Shown: piece by piece, positions 54,249 through 62,091 of the stretch
Numbering within the stretch: position 1 is the first letter of the stretch
How the letters are laid out: every line of letters starts with the position of its first letter
Assembly: GCF_900114455.1 (NCBI RefSeq)
Contig: NZ_FOTC01000001.1
Coordinates: 372,001-436,000 of the forward strand
Source of the DNA: Halogranum rubrum
GTDB taxonomy: Archaea > Halobacteriota > Halobacteria > Halobacteriales > Haloferacaceae
Direction: 5' to 3'
Length of the DNA: 64,000 bases
The notes under the pieces: generated by a model
Told to the model about the DNA's origin: nothing
What the model saw: only the letters and a program-made list of their open reading frames with translations
Database searches by the model: none
Program-made: the position numbers and the translations under genes

Positions 54249-55088
54249 CTACGCCGTCAATACCGCACGGGCAGCGAACACGAGGTTCTCTTTGCGTTCT
54301 CTGATGCGTCTGTAGAAATAGGACATCCACTTATCACCATACGGAATATACTGGTTGACCTCGTAACCGGCTTGCGCAAGCTCACGTTGGGCATCCTCGC
54401 GAACGCCCATCAACATCTGAATCTCGAAGTCCGTCCCGTGGACTTCGTGGAGGTCTTTGGCGTACTCGATCATCTCGGGGTCGTGACTGCCGACGGCGAT
54501 GCCTCCATCAAAGTGCTCGAACATATACTCGAGATACTGTTTGTACGCCTGGTTCACGTGCGCTTTCTGTTTGTAAGCGACCGCAGATGGTTCATCGTAG
54601 GCACCTTTCACGAGTCGAACCTTGCCAGGAACGTCGGCGAGTCGTGGGAGATCCTCTGCGGTGCGCTTGAGGTTCGCTTGGATACAGAGGCCAACATCAC
54701 CGTCGTACTGCGTTGCGAATTTCGTGTATGCGTCGAGTGTCACATCGGTTGTCGTCCGATCTTCCATATCTACCCAGACAAAGACGTCGTGTTCATCAGC
54801 ATGGTCGATAATACGGCCAAGGTTGGCGGTGAACACGTCGTCGCCCGCATCAAGCCCAATCTGTGACGGTTTGACCGAAATACAGGCTTTCAATTCAGTC
54901 GTTCCGATTTGCGTGATAAGATCAAGGTAGGCGCTCACGTCTTCTTCCGCTGCCGCTTGTGTCTCATAGTGCTCTCCGAGGAGATTCAGTATACCACCGA
55001 TGCCGTCGCGGTTGAGCTTGGCTACGTGATCGAGGGACTCGGTTGCTGTCTCTGCAGCAACGAACCGACTCGCAATAGGTGGGATCAT
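54249..55088 (-). CDS. Proline dehydrogenase (FAD-dependent)
   Basis: This 279-residue monofunctional PRODH is of the archaeal/Gram-positive length. The TIM-barrel motifs are visible: VSVKPSQIGLD-like (here ISVKPSQIGL, about residue 70), VWVDMEDRTTTDVTL, VRLVKGAYDEPSAVAY and FEIQMLMGVRED, ending YIPYGDKWMSYFYRRIRER, the flavin- and proline-binding end. It oxidises L-proline to pyrroline-5-carboxylate and passes electrons to quinone. The aldehyde dehydrogenase at 60336 would complete conversion to glutamate. Confidence 0.93.
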   Translation of the reverse strand: MIPPIASRFVAAETATESLDHVAKLNRDGIGGILNLLGEHYETQAAAEEDVSAYLDLITQIGTTELKACISVKPSQIGLDAGDDVFTANLGRIIDHADEHDVFVWVDMEDRTTTDVTLDAYTKFATQYDGDVGLCIQANLKRTAEDLPRLADVPGKVRLVKGAYDEPSAVAYKQKAHVNQAYKQYLEYMFEHFDGGIAVGSHDPEMIEYAKDLHEVHGTDFEIQMLMGVREDAQRELAQAGYEVNQYIPYGDKWMSYFYRRIRERKENLVFAARAVLTA

Positions 55089-55248
55089 CTCTTTTAAGAA
55101 CGAGGCATAGATGGACCTAAATCAATCACCTACCAAATATTGCAAGCATAAGGGTGGGGAAATAATCTTGCTTACTCGTGGACGCCGTTAGCTATTCGCT
55201 CTGTATGCACCACTATGGTTGCCGACACCGACCATAGGAGGGGACAGG

Positions 55249-55254
55249 TATAAT
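55249..55254 (+). promoter_or_regulatory. TATA box for NSS transporter operon
   Basis: TATAAT lies 36 bases before ATG 55288, predicting a leader of roughly ten bases. Confidence 0.5.
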
Positions 55255-55287
55255 TGCCTCCTTCCAAGTGGTTTGAGTGACATTATC

Positions 55288-56754
55288 ATGGGTGACTCAG
55301 AGGCAAGAACGGCAAGAGAAGAATGGGGAAGTCGATTTGGCTTTCTGATGGCGATGCTCGGGGCCATGGTCGGTGCGGGGAACATCTGGCGGATGCCATT
55401 CACCACGGGCGAGAACGGTGGTGGCGCGTTCCTCATCGCATACGTCCTGTTGTTGTACCTCATTGCAGTCCCCGGGTTGATGGCCGAGACGATGATCGGT
55501 CGGTACACGAACAACGGGGTTATTGGGGCATTCAGAGAGATCGTTGGGAGCAAACGTGGCCAGGGACTCGGACTCGTCGTCCTCATCGTCAACGTGGCGT
55601 TAATGTCCTACTACGCACCCATCATCGGGTGGGCGCTGTACTATGCTGGCCACTCCATGTTGATGACGTTCACACAGCCTGGATTCGAACCACAAGCGTT
55701 CTGGGACGGATTCATCTCTAACCCAGCGCTCGTCATCGGGATGCACACACTCACGATGGCGGGGCTCGCTGGCGTTCTTGTCTTCGGGATTCGTCGTGGC
55801 ATCGAGCGTGTCGTCAAGTGGATGATTCCGCTTCTCGTCGTCGCATTGTTGGCAGTCGCGATTCGGGGGGTGACACTGCCCGGGGGGATGGAGGGCCTCG
55901 CGTTCGTTTTCACTCCCAATTGGGATTATCTCACGCGTGGGAGTACGTGGGTTGCGGCACTCAGTCAGGCACTTTTCTCGACCGGACTGGGATGGGGAAT
56001 CGCGCTCACCTATGGGAGTTACCTCAGTCGCTATGACGACGTCCCGCTCGGTGGGGGACTGTTCACTGCCATTGGAAACACGAGTATCGGACTACTGGCC
56101 GTCTTCGCGACGTTCCCTGTCGTCTTTGCGTTCGGTCTTGAGCCGAGCGCTGGGTCGAACCTGCTTTTCATCTCACTTGCAGAAGTCTTCCCAGAACTCG
56201 CCGGTGGCTTCCTGTGGGCAATCGTGTTCTTCGTGTCGTTTTTCTTCGCGACGTTCACCTCCGGGCTCGGTATTACGGAGGTCGGCGTGACGACCGTCTC
56301 TGAGGAAACACGGCTTTCTCGAAGCAAGTCGGTGATTGCAGTCTGTGGCGCAATCTGGCTGCTCGGGCTGCCGAGTGCGTACTCGTCGTCGTTCCTCGGC
56401 CAGATGGACTTCATGTTTGGCAGCTTCGGGCTCCCGTTGGCGACGCTGTCAATCATCGCACTTGTCGCTTGGAAGTTCGGTCCCGAGCGTGCTCGCGTCA
56501 TTGACCTGAATCGGAACGCCGGCATCTACGTCGGTAAATGGTGGAATCCGGTCGTTAAATACGTCATCCCCGTTGTGATGGTGTTCATCCTTGGCTACGG
56601 TGTCGTCAGCAGTATCGGCACGGAAAACCAGACGCTGATGATACTCGGTGTTGCGCTGATGGCCGGGCTCGTCGTCGTCAGTACCGTTGTGATGGGTGCG
56701 ATCGGCAATGCACCTGAAGCGACGTCAGAAACGGTTCCCGAGGGAGGTGACTAA
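55288..56754 (+). CDS. Sodium-dependent NSS-family amino acid transporter
   Basis: This protein has 488 residues from ATG 55288 (MGDSEARTAREEWGSRFGFL). The NSS signature MVGAGNIWRMPFTTGENGGG in helix 1 (about 30-49) carries the sodium- and substrate-binding unwound region. About 12 helices follow, with the SQALFSTGLGWGIALTYGSY segment as helix 6. It should bring in an amino acid or derivative with sodium. Neighbouring catabolic genes suggest proline, hydroxyproline or an N-methyl derivative. It is followed by a small membrane partner. Confidence 0.93.
   Translation: MGDSEARTAREEWGSRFGFLMAMLGAMVGAGNIWRMPFTTGENGGGAFLIAYVLLLYLIAVPGLMAETMIGRYTNNGVIGAFREIVGSKRGQGLGLVVLIVNVALMSYYAPIIGWALYYAGHSMLMTFTQPGFEPQAFWDGFISNPALVIGMHTLTMAGLAGVLVFGIRRGIERVVKWMIPLLVVALLAVAIRGVTLPGGMEGLAFVFTPNWDYLTRGSTWVAALSQALFSTGLGWGIALTYGSYLSRYDDVPLGGGLFTAIGNTSIGLLAVFATFPVVFAFGLEPSAGSNLLFISLAEVFPELAGGFLWAIVFFVSFFFATFTSGLGITEVGVTTVSEETRLSRSKSVIAVCGAIWLLGLPSAYSSSFLGQMDFMFGSFGLPLATLSIIALVAWKFGPERARVIDLNRNAGIYVGKWWNPVVKYVIPVVMVFILGYGVVSSIGTENQTLMILGVALMAGLVVVSTVVMGAIGNAPEATSETVPEGGD
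56742..56750 (+). promoter_or_regulatory. Strong Shine-Dalgarno for the 56756 gene
   Basis: GGGAGGTGA lies five bases before ATG 56756, inside the end of the transporter gene. Strong ribosome sites are unusual among the mostly leaderless genes here and show that this gene is translated internally in an operon. Confidence 0.7.
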
Positions 56755-56755
56755 A

Positions 56756-57079
56756 ATGGCACTCACAGCCGTCGCGTGGATGTCGATGCTGCTCGCAATC
56801 ATCCTGTTACCTGGTGTTGCGATTGTCGTTCTCGTGAAATCGATGCGCTCAGAGGAACGAAAACTTGAGCTCCTGCAAGAACAAGGGAGTATCGACAGTT
56901 ACTCACCACGTGCGCTCACTGAACTCCGTGAGTGGGTTCAAGCGAATCCAAACGATCCCTATGCGTCGATTGCCAGAGAGCGACACAACGAATGTGTGCG
57001 GACGCTCAAAGACATCGACGAACCGTACTACGAGTGGTCTGCTGAGGAGATCGAGCAACTCGAAGAACTCCAACCATGA
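56756..57079 (+). CDS. NSS transporter small subunit-like protein with soluble extension
   Basis: This 107-residue protein has one N-terminal membrane helix (WMSMLLAIILLPGVAIVVLV) followed by a charged soluble part (about 30-107) with LTELREWVQANPNDPYAS and a final EIEQLEELQP. Bacterial NSS (MetS-type) transporters often have a tiny one-helix partner in the same place; this one carries an added domain of about 75 residues. Start codon, strong ribosome site and ATGA overlap with the next gene define it well. Confidence 0.75.
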   Translation: MALTAVAWMSMLLAIILLPGVAIVVLVKSMRSEERKLELLQEQGSIDSYSPRALTELREWVQANPNDPYASIARERHNECVRTLKDIDEPYYEWSAEEIEQLEELQP

Positions 57080-58101
57080 ACACCAAGCGATGCATCGACG
57101 AAATCGACACAGACGCGTCGTTCACGACAGTCGACACCCACACCGAGGGAGAGCCGACGCGTATCGTCCTTGATGGACTCGACACATCGGGACTAACGGG
57201 TGACAGTGTTCGCGAAAAGCGTGATACATTCGCCGACACTCACGATTGGGTTCGCGAGCTGTTGATGAAAGAGCCGCGTGGTCACGACGATATGTTCGGT
57301 GCAGTGCTCGTCGACTCACAGCACGACGCTGCCGACCTCGGCGTCTTCTTCATGGACAGCCAGGGCTATTTGGATATGTGTGGTCACGGGACCATTGGTG
57401 TCGTCTCCGCGCTTCTCGAGTTAGGCCAGCTGTCTCCAGAACCGTCCATTCACGTCGAGACTCCTGCTGGTATCGTCGAAGCACGGCCACAGTATGCTGA
57501 GACCGGTGTCGATAGCGTTACCATCCAAAATGTCCAGTCGTTCGTCTACGAGAAGGTGCGAGTCGACGTCTCCTTCCGTGAAACACCGTTGGACGTCGAC
57601 ATCGTCTATGCAGGGAATTTCTTCGCGATGGTCGACAGCGAGCAACTCGACGTGCCGGTCGAGACCGCTCACACGGACGAGTTCGTCGAGTGGGGTCTCG
57701 AAATCCGGGATGCCGTCAACGACGAACTGGATATCGTCCATCCCCTGACTGGCGATCCTGGCACGGTTACGATCACGGAAATCTATGGCTCGCCGACAAA
57801 CGTCGACCGGAGTATCGTTGTCTTCGGTGATGGGCAAGTCGATCGGTCACCGTGTGGTACCGGCACGTGTGCAAAAATGACCCTGCTTCACGATGCCGGA
57901 GTACTCGACATCGAAGAACCGTATCTCCACGAAAGTATCGTCGGAACACAGTTCGAGGGCCGACTGATAGCAACTGAAGAACGCGACGGTATTACGGTGA
58001 CCACGCCGCTCATCACGGGCAGTGCTCGAATCACAGGACAGCACACGTTCGTCAAAGACCCGAAAGATTCGATAACGGGCTTCAGTATCTCCTCGCGCTG
58101 A
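57076..58101 (+). CDS. Proline racemase / hydroxyproline epimerase family enzyme
   Basis: This is a 341-residue protein. Both catalytic cysteines of racemases are present: Cys102 in YLDMCGHGTIG and Cys260 in DRSPCGTGTCAKM. Trans-3-hydroxyproline dehydratases of the same family lack the second. The N-terminal TVDTHTEGEPTRIVL is the usual substrate-site region. The likely reaction is D/L interconversion of proline or 4-hydroxyproline. It overlaps the small-subunit gene by four bases, so uptake and racemisation are co-expressed. Confidence 0.9.
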   Translation: MNTKRCIDEIDTDASFTTVDTHTEGEPTRIVLDGLDTSGLTGDSVREKRDTFADTHDWVRELLMKEPRGHDDMFGAVLVDSQHDAADLGVFFMDSQGYLDMCGHGTIGVVSALLELGQLSPEPSIHVETPAGIVEARPQYAETGVDSVTIQNVQSFVYEKVRVDVSFRETPLDVDIVYAGNFFAMVDSEQLDVPVETAHTDEFVEWGLEIRDAVNDELDIVHPLTGDPGTVTITEIYGSPTNVDRSIVVFGDGQVDRSPCGTGTCAKMTLLHDAGVLDIEEPYLHESIVGTQFEGRLIATEERDGITVTTPLITGSARITGQHTFVKDPKDSITGFSISSR

Positions 58102-58134
58102 GTGAAACCTCAGTCACTCACCTCGATCCTCAGT

Positions 58135-59286
58135 TCAAAATCGATCGCAAGCAAAGCGATCTATTGGATGGTCGGTCTCCCCCTCAACTGCTAAGTCGGC
58201 AAGAATCTCGCCAACGACACTCGAGAACTTGAATCCGTGTCCGCTGAACCCACAGGCGACGACGACATTGTCGTACGTGGGGTGGTGATCGATGATGAAT
58301 TCTTTGTCGGGCGTATTCGTGTACAAGCAGGTCGACAGTGCCATCGAGGGGCCATTCGCAGATGAAAGGCCCTGGGCCACCCACTCTCGGAGGGCGGCTT
58401 CGTCTTTGTTTCGAGGTTCGCGTGCCATCTCGTCTGGATCGACATCTTCTCCAAAGTGATAGTGTTTCCCGACTTTCACGCCCGGCACGTGGAACTGCGG
58501 GAAGCCGTAATAGAGGTCGTCCTCGTCGCGTTCGACGATATAGACGGGGAACGACTCGGGCTGAAAGTTTCTCGGAGTCGTCGGCTGGAACCAGCCGAGC
58601 ACCTGCCGCTGTGGTTGAAGTACGTCAGCGAGTTCAGGCAGCATTGTTGGTGCCCACGCTCCTGCGGCGACAACTAACTTCTCGGCCGTGTAGGTATCTC
58701 GATCCGTTACGACGCGCACCAACTCATCGGTGGCTTCCCAATCAGTTACCCGCTCGCGAGCGTGGATTGTTCCACCCTCGCGATGGGTCGCATTGACGTG
58801 CGCGACGATGCATTGCTCTGACCACAGCAAGCCACCCTCCGATTGGTACACGCCTACGAAATCATCGGGAAGGTCGAACCCCGGGAATCGCTCGTTGACT
58901 TCGGCTGCATCCAACCCTTCGTATTCGAGACTGTGGGTCTGACATGCCTCTTTGGCACCAGTAACGGTCTCTGAATCTGGACGGCCGAGCGCGAGCGATC
59001 CGTGGCTGTAGAGCAATTGCTGGTCGTGTTGTCTTTCGAGGTCTCTCCAAAGCTCGTAGGCCCGCTCAAGTAAGGGCACATAGTCGGGATGCTCGTGGTA
59101 CGCTTTTCGGATAATACGGGTCACGCCGTGTGAAGACCCCATCGTGTGTGGAATGTCGTATCGTTCGAGACCAAGGACGTCAACACCTCGTGACGCTAGA
59201 TAATGCGTTGCGGCGCTTCCCATCCCTCCAACACCGACGACGATTACGTCGTACTCTGCATGGTTTGCGGAGTCGTGTTTGGTCAT
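58135..59286 (-). CDS. FAD-dependent amine oxidase of the monomeric sarcosine oxidase family
   Basis: This is a 383-residue protein. FAD-binding Rossmann motif VIVVGVGGMGSAATHYLASRG (about 14-34, long form), then RIIRKAYHEHPDYVPL as in MSOX/SolA. Cys near residue 319 in STCLYTNTPDKEFIID is the residue that binds FAD covalently in this family, and CGFSGHGFK closes the site. Known family substrates are sarcosine, N-methyltryptophan, pipecolate and L-proline-type amines. In this island it may act on N-methylproline or a D-/hydroxy-proline; the substrate is an inference. Confidence 0.9.
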   Translation of the reverse strand: MTKHDSANHAEYDVIVVGVGGMGSAATHYLASRGVDVLGLERYDIPHTMGSSHGVTRIIRKAYHEHPDYVPLLERAYELWRDLERQHDQQLLYSHGSLALGRPDSETVTGAKEACQTHSLEYEGLDAAEVNERFPGFDLPDDFVGVYQSEGGLLWSEQCIVAHVNATHREGGTIHARERVTDWEATDELVRVVTDRDTYTAEKLVVAAGAWAPTMLPELADVLQPQRQVLGWFQPTTPRNFQPESFPVYIVERDEDDLYYGFPQFHVPGVKVGKHYHFGEDVDPDEMAREPRNKDEAALREWVAQGLSSANGPSMALSTCLYTNTPDKEFIIDHHPTYDNVVVACGFSGHGFKFSSVVGEILADLAVEGETDHPIDRFACDRF

Positions 59287-59404
59287 GACGACACCATTGA
59301 ATCAAACTCCCCTGAAGTTAGGGGTGCGAACGATCCTTTTGACAGAGATGCAACGCAGCCCTGAAGACTAGCACCGATTGTTGCTGTCAACAACCCAGAA
59401 TCGC

Positions 59405-60133
59405 TCACTCATATTGGTTCAGGAGCTTCGCTTCTGCCTTCCTGAGATGCTCGAGTAACGTTGTCTTCGAGATGTCCAACTCGTCGGCGAGTTCGCGAGT
59501 AGTGGTCTCTCTCGGCCACGCGTAGTAGTTGTGCTCGCACGCGAGTTCGAACACTTCGCGCTGTCGATTCGAGAGTTTATCCTGTTGATGTTCAATCTGA
59601 TTCGTCGTGTTCGAGATCGACGCAACCTTGGTCACCTCGATTTCAGCGCCCTTCTCGTCTTCCAATGCAGCGAGCCGTTCTTCGAGTTCGTCACGTTGAT
59701 TGGTGTCGATGAGGGGCCAGTACTCCCACCCGTTGTCGACCCGCACTGGGGCGTCATGAACGAACCCATACGCAAGCAGTGAGTCGGTCATACTGTTCTC
59801 GGGATTATACTCGACCATGATTTCACGAGTCGTATTCCCGGCGTTCGAGACATTTTTATCGAACTCATGACGTGGACTCAGCTCCGATACCGAATCGGTC
59901 AACCGGGACTCTCTCGTCCTCTCGATGAACTCGTCGATCTGATCGACCTGATCAGCGTAGACCGTAAAATGACCCGTCACCGTGTCTGCAGGTTTGTTGT
60001 ACACGGTGTGTGCAATCATACCCGCATCCGTCGAATCAGTCACTTCGAGCGTCCAACAGTCGGGATGCCAGATTTTGAGTGTGAGTCGAGTTGTTCCGGT
60101 GACTCCGCTCTGATGGGCATCGACTTTCGACAT
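59405..60133 (-). CDS. HTH-10 (Bat-type) transcriptional regulator
   Basis: This is a 242-residue protein. The C-terminal HTH-10 domain is complete: KLSNRQREVFELACEHNYYA, PRETTTRELADELDISKTTL, LEHLRKAEAKLL. The N-terminal 170 residues form the haloarchaeal Bat-like sensory domain (LTLKIWHPDCWTLEVTD) that probably binds a small effector. It sits between the oxidase and the divergent aldehyde dehydrogenase, so it is the natural regulator of this catabolic island, perhaps responding to proline. Confidence 0.9.
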   Translation of the reverse strand: MSKVDAHQSGVTGTTRLTLKIWHPDCWTLEVTDSTDAGMIAHTVYNKPADTVTGHFTVYADQVDQIDEFIERTRESRLTDSVSELSPRHEFDKNVSNAGNTTREIMVEYNPENSMTDSLLAYGFVHDAPVRVDNGWEYWPLIDTNQRDELEERLAALEDEKGAEIEVTKVASISNTTNQIEHQQDKLSNRQREVFELACEHNYYAWPRETTTRELADELDISKTTLLEHLRKAEAKLLNQYE

Positions 60134-60156
60134 GTTTTATCATCCTGCTTTGGTCC

Positions 60157-60164
60157 CATATAAA
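60157..60164 (-). promoter_or_regulatory. TATA box for HTH-10 regulator
   Basis: TTTATATG on the minus strand is centred 27 bases before ATG 60133. An inverted repeat GGGG-TCGAT-CCCC (60182-60194) lies just upstream and could be an operator. Confidence 0.55.
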
Positions 60165-60304
60165 CACTGCCTCCCATAGTCGGGGTCGATCCCCCTATTC
60201 ACGTAACTACATACTCTGAACCCAGCGAGAACAGCTTCTCGAACCATACAGATTGTCAATCCAGAGACAATAGCACTCTCGCGGCCCACCATGGGAGGGA
60301 ATCG

Positions 60305-60310
60305 TTATTA
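60305..60310 (+). promoter_or_regulatory. TATA box for aldehyde dehydrogenase
   Basis: TTATTA is centred about 28 bases before ATG 60336. Confidence 0.5.
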
Positions 60311-60335
60311 CAGGCTCGTGGTCCCAGAGTGACGC

Positions 60336-61871
60336 ATGTCTTCCCAGCAAACCGAGCAGACGTACAAACACTACATCGGTGGCGAGTGGACAAGCGGTGA
60401 CGGGACAGAGACGTTCGAGAGTACGAACCCAGCAACGGGTGAGGTACTCGGTGAATTCAGCCGCGGCACCGAGAGCGACATCGACGCCGCACTCGCCGAG
60501 GCCGACGACGCCGAAGAAGAGTGGCGCGAACTGTCGCACATCGACCGCGCAGAGTACCTCTGGGACATCTACCACGAACTTCGTGAGCGCACCGACGAAC
60601 TCGCCGAAGTCGTCACCAAAGAGTGCGGCAAAGAGATTTCGGAGGGTCGTGCGGACGTCATCGAAGCGTACCACATGGTCGAGTGGGCCGCAGCCGATGC
60701 TCGCCACCCGAAGGGCGACGTCGTTCCGAGCGAGATTCCAAGCAAGGACGCGTACATGCGCCGCAAGCCACGCGGCGTCGTCGGCTGTATCACGCCGTGG
60801 AACTTCCCAGTCGCCATTCCCTTTTGGCACATGGCCGTCGCACTCGTCGAGGGTAATACGGTTGTCTGGAAGCCCGCCGAACAGACGCCGTGGTGTGGTC
60901 AGATCATCGCCGAGATGTTCGAGGAGGCAGGCATCCCCGACGGCGTGTTCAACATGGTCCAAGGCTTCGGCGACGTCGGCGCCTCTATTGTCGAAGACGA
61001 GCGTGTCGACACCGTCCTCTTTACGGGGAGTGCAGAGGTTGGCCACGAGGTCGCCGAGAAGGTCGCTCAACAACCCGGCAAACTCGCCGCCTGTGAGATG
61101 GGCGGGAAGAACAACGTCGTCATCACCGAAGAAGCGGACCTCGACGTTGCCGTCCACTCGGCGCTCATGAGTTCGTTCAAGACGACCGGCCAGCGCTGTG
61201 TCTCTTCTGAGCGACTGGTCGTCCACGAAGACGTCTACGACGAGTTCAAAGCGCGCTTCGTCGAACTCGCCGAGAACGTCTCGGTTGGTGACCCTCTTGA
61301 AGAGGACACCTTCATGGGACCGCTCATCGAGGCCGACCACAAAGAGAAGGTCACGAAGTACAACCAACTGGCGAAAGACGAGGACGTGAACGTGCTCGTC
61401 GACCGCACCGAGTTAGCCGACGACGAGATTCCTGAGGGTCACGAAGCGGGCCACTGGGTTGGGCCGTTCGTCTACGAGGCCGACGCGTGGGAGGACCTGC
61501 GTTGTACCCACGAGGAAGTGTTCGGCCCCCACGTTGCGCTACTGAAGTACTCCGGTGATATCGAGGAGGGCGTTGCCATCCAGAACGATACCGACTACGG
61601 GCTGGCTGGTGCTATCATCTCCGAGAACTACCGCCAGATCAACTACTTCCGCGATAACGCTGAGGTTGGTCTCGCCTACGGCAATCTCCCGTGCATTGGT
61701 GCAGAGGTTCATCTGCCGTTCGGCGGCGTCAAGAAGTCCGGCAACGGCTACCCCTCCGCGCGTGAAGTCATCGAAGCTGTGACCGAGCGCACTGCGTGGA
61801 CGTTGAACAACTCGAAGGACATCCAGATGGCCCAAGGGCTCTCTGCAGACATCAAGACGAGGTCCGAATAA
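60336..61871 (+). CDS. NAD(P)-dependent aldehyde dehydrogenase (P5C or 2-oxoglutarate semialdehyde dehydrogenase-like)
   Basis: This 511-residue protein has all the family marks: ITPWNFPVAIPFWHMAVAL (cofactor site), VLFTGSAEVGHEVAEK, CEMGGKNNVVI (catalytic Glu), TTGQRCVSSERL (catalytic Cys288), EEVFGPHVALLKY and PFGGVKKSGNGYPSAREV. With proline dehydrogenase and racemase nearby, oxidation of glutamate semialdehyde to glutamate, or of 2-oxoglutarate semialdehyde from hydroxyproline, is likely. Codons are very GC-rich, as in highly expressed haloarchaeal genes. Confidence 0.92.
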   Translation: MSSQQTEQTYKHYIGGEWTSGDGTETFESTNPATGEVLGEFSRGTESDIDAALAEADDAEEEWRELSHIDRAEYLWDIYHELRERTDELAEVVTKECGKEISEGRADVIEAYHMVEWAAADARHPKGDVVPSEIPSKDAYMRRKPRGVVGCITPWNFPVAIPFWHMAVALVEGNTVVWKPAEQTPWCGQIIAEMFEEAGIPDGVFNMVQGFGDVGASIVEDERVDTVLFTGSAEVGHEVAEKVAQQPGKLAACEMGGKNNVVITEEADLDVAVHSALMSSFKTTGQRCVSSERLVVHEDVYDEFKARFVELAENVSVGDPLEEDTFMGPLIEADHKEKVTKYNQLAKDEDVNVLVDRTELADDEIPEGHEAGHWVGPFVYEADAWEDLRCTHEEVFGPHVALLKYSGDIEEGVAIQNDTDYGLAGAIISENYRQINYFRDNAEVGLAYGNLPCIGAEVHLPFGGVKKSGNGYPSAREVIEAVTERTAWTLNNSKDIQMAQGLSADIKTRSE

Positions 61872-62001
61872 TTCGCAGTATACCCAATCCATGCATCCGC
61901 ACTAGTGACGGGCAGAGTTCGAAGTGGACCAATTCTCGTGGGGGGTATACGGACGTCGACGGGTCAGAAAGACAGAATCTCTCAACCGACTGGATTCGAA
62001 T

Positions 62002-62052
62002 TAGCCTATTTTGAAATAGCCTATTTTGGATTAGCCTATTTCAAAATAGGCT
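62002..62052 (+). repeat. Three 15-bp tandem repeats plus inverted arm (candidate operator)
   Basis: TAGCCTATTT starts at 62002, 62017 and 62032, an exact 15-base step. The first copy, AGCCTATTTTGAAATA (62003-62018), is perfectly inverted at 62037-62052. The block lies directly upstream of the TATA box of the ATPase gene, where a repressor could bind. It could also form a strong hairpin ending the aldehyde dehydrogenase transcript. Confidence 0.7.
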
Positions 62053-62061
62053 GCTCGGAAG

Positions 62062-62068
62062 TATTATA
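62062..62068 (+). promoter_or_regulatory. TATA box for the ATPase gene
   Basis: TATTATA is centred 27 bases before ATG 62092, immediately after the repeat block. Confidence 0.55.
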
Positions 62069-62091
62069 CTGATATCCAAACACTGGACTGT

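Noticed and set aside
60207-61367. Long open frame of 386 codons opposite the aldehyde dehydrogenase
   Set aside because: It is the mirror of a GC-rich, strongly biased gene; the plus strand carries every aldehyde dehydrogenase motif.
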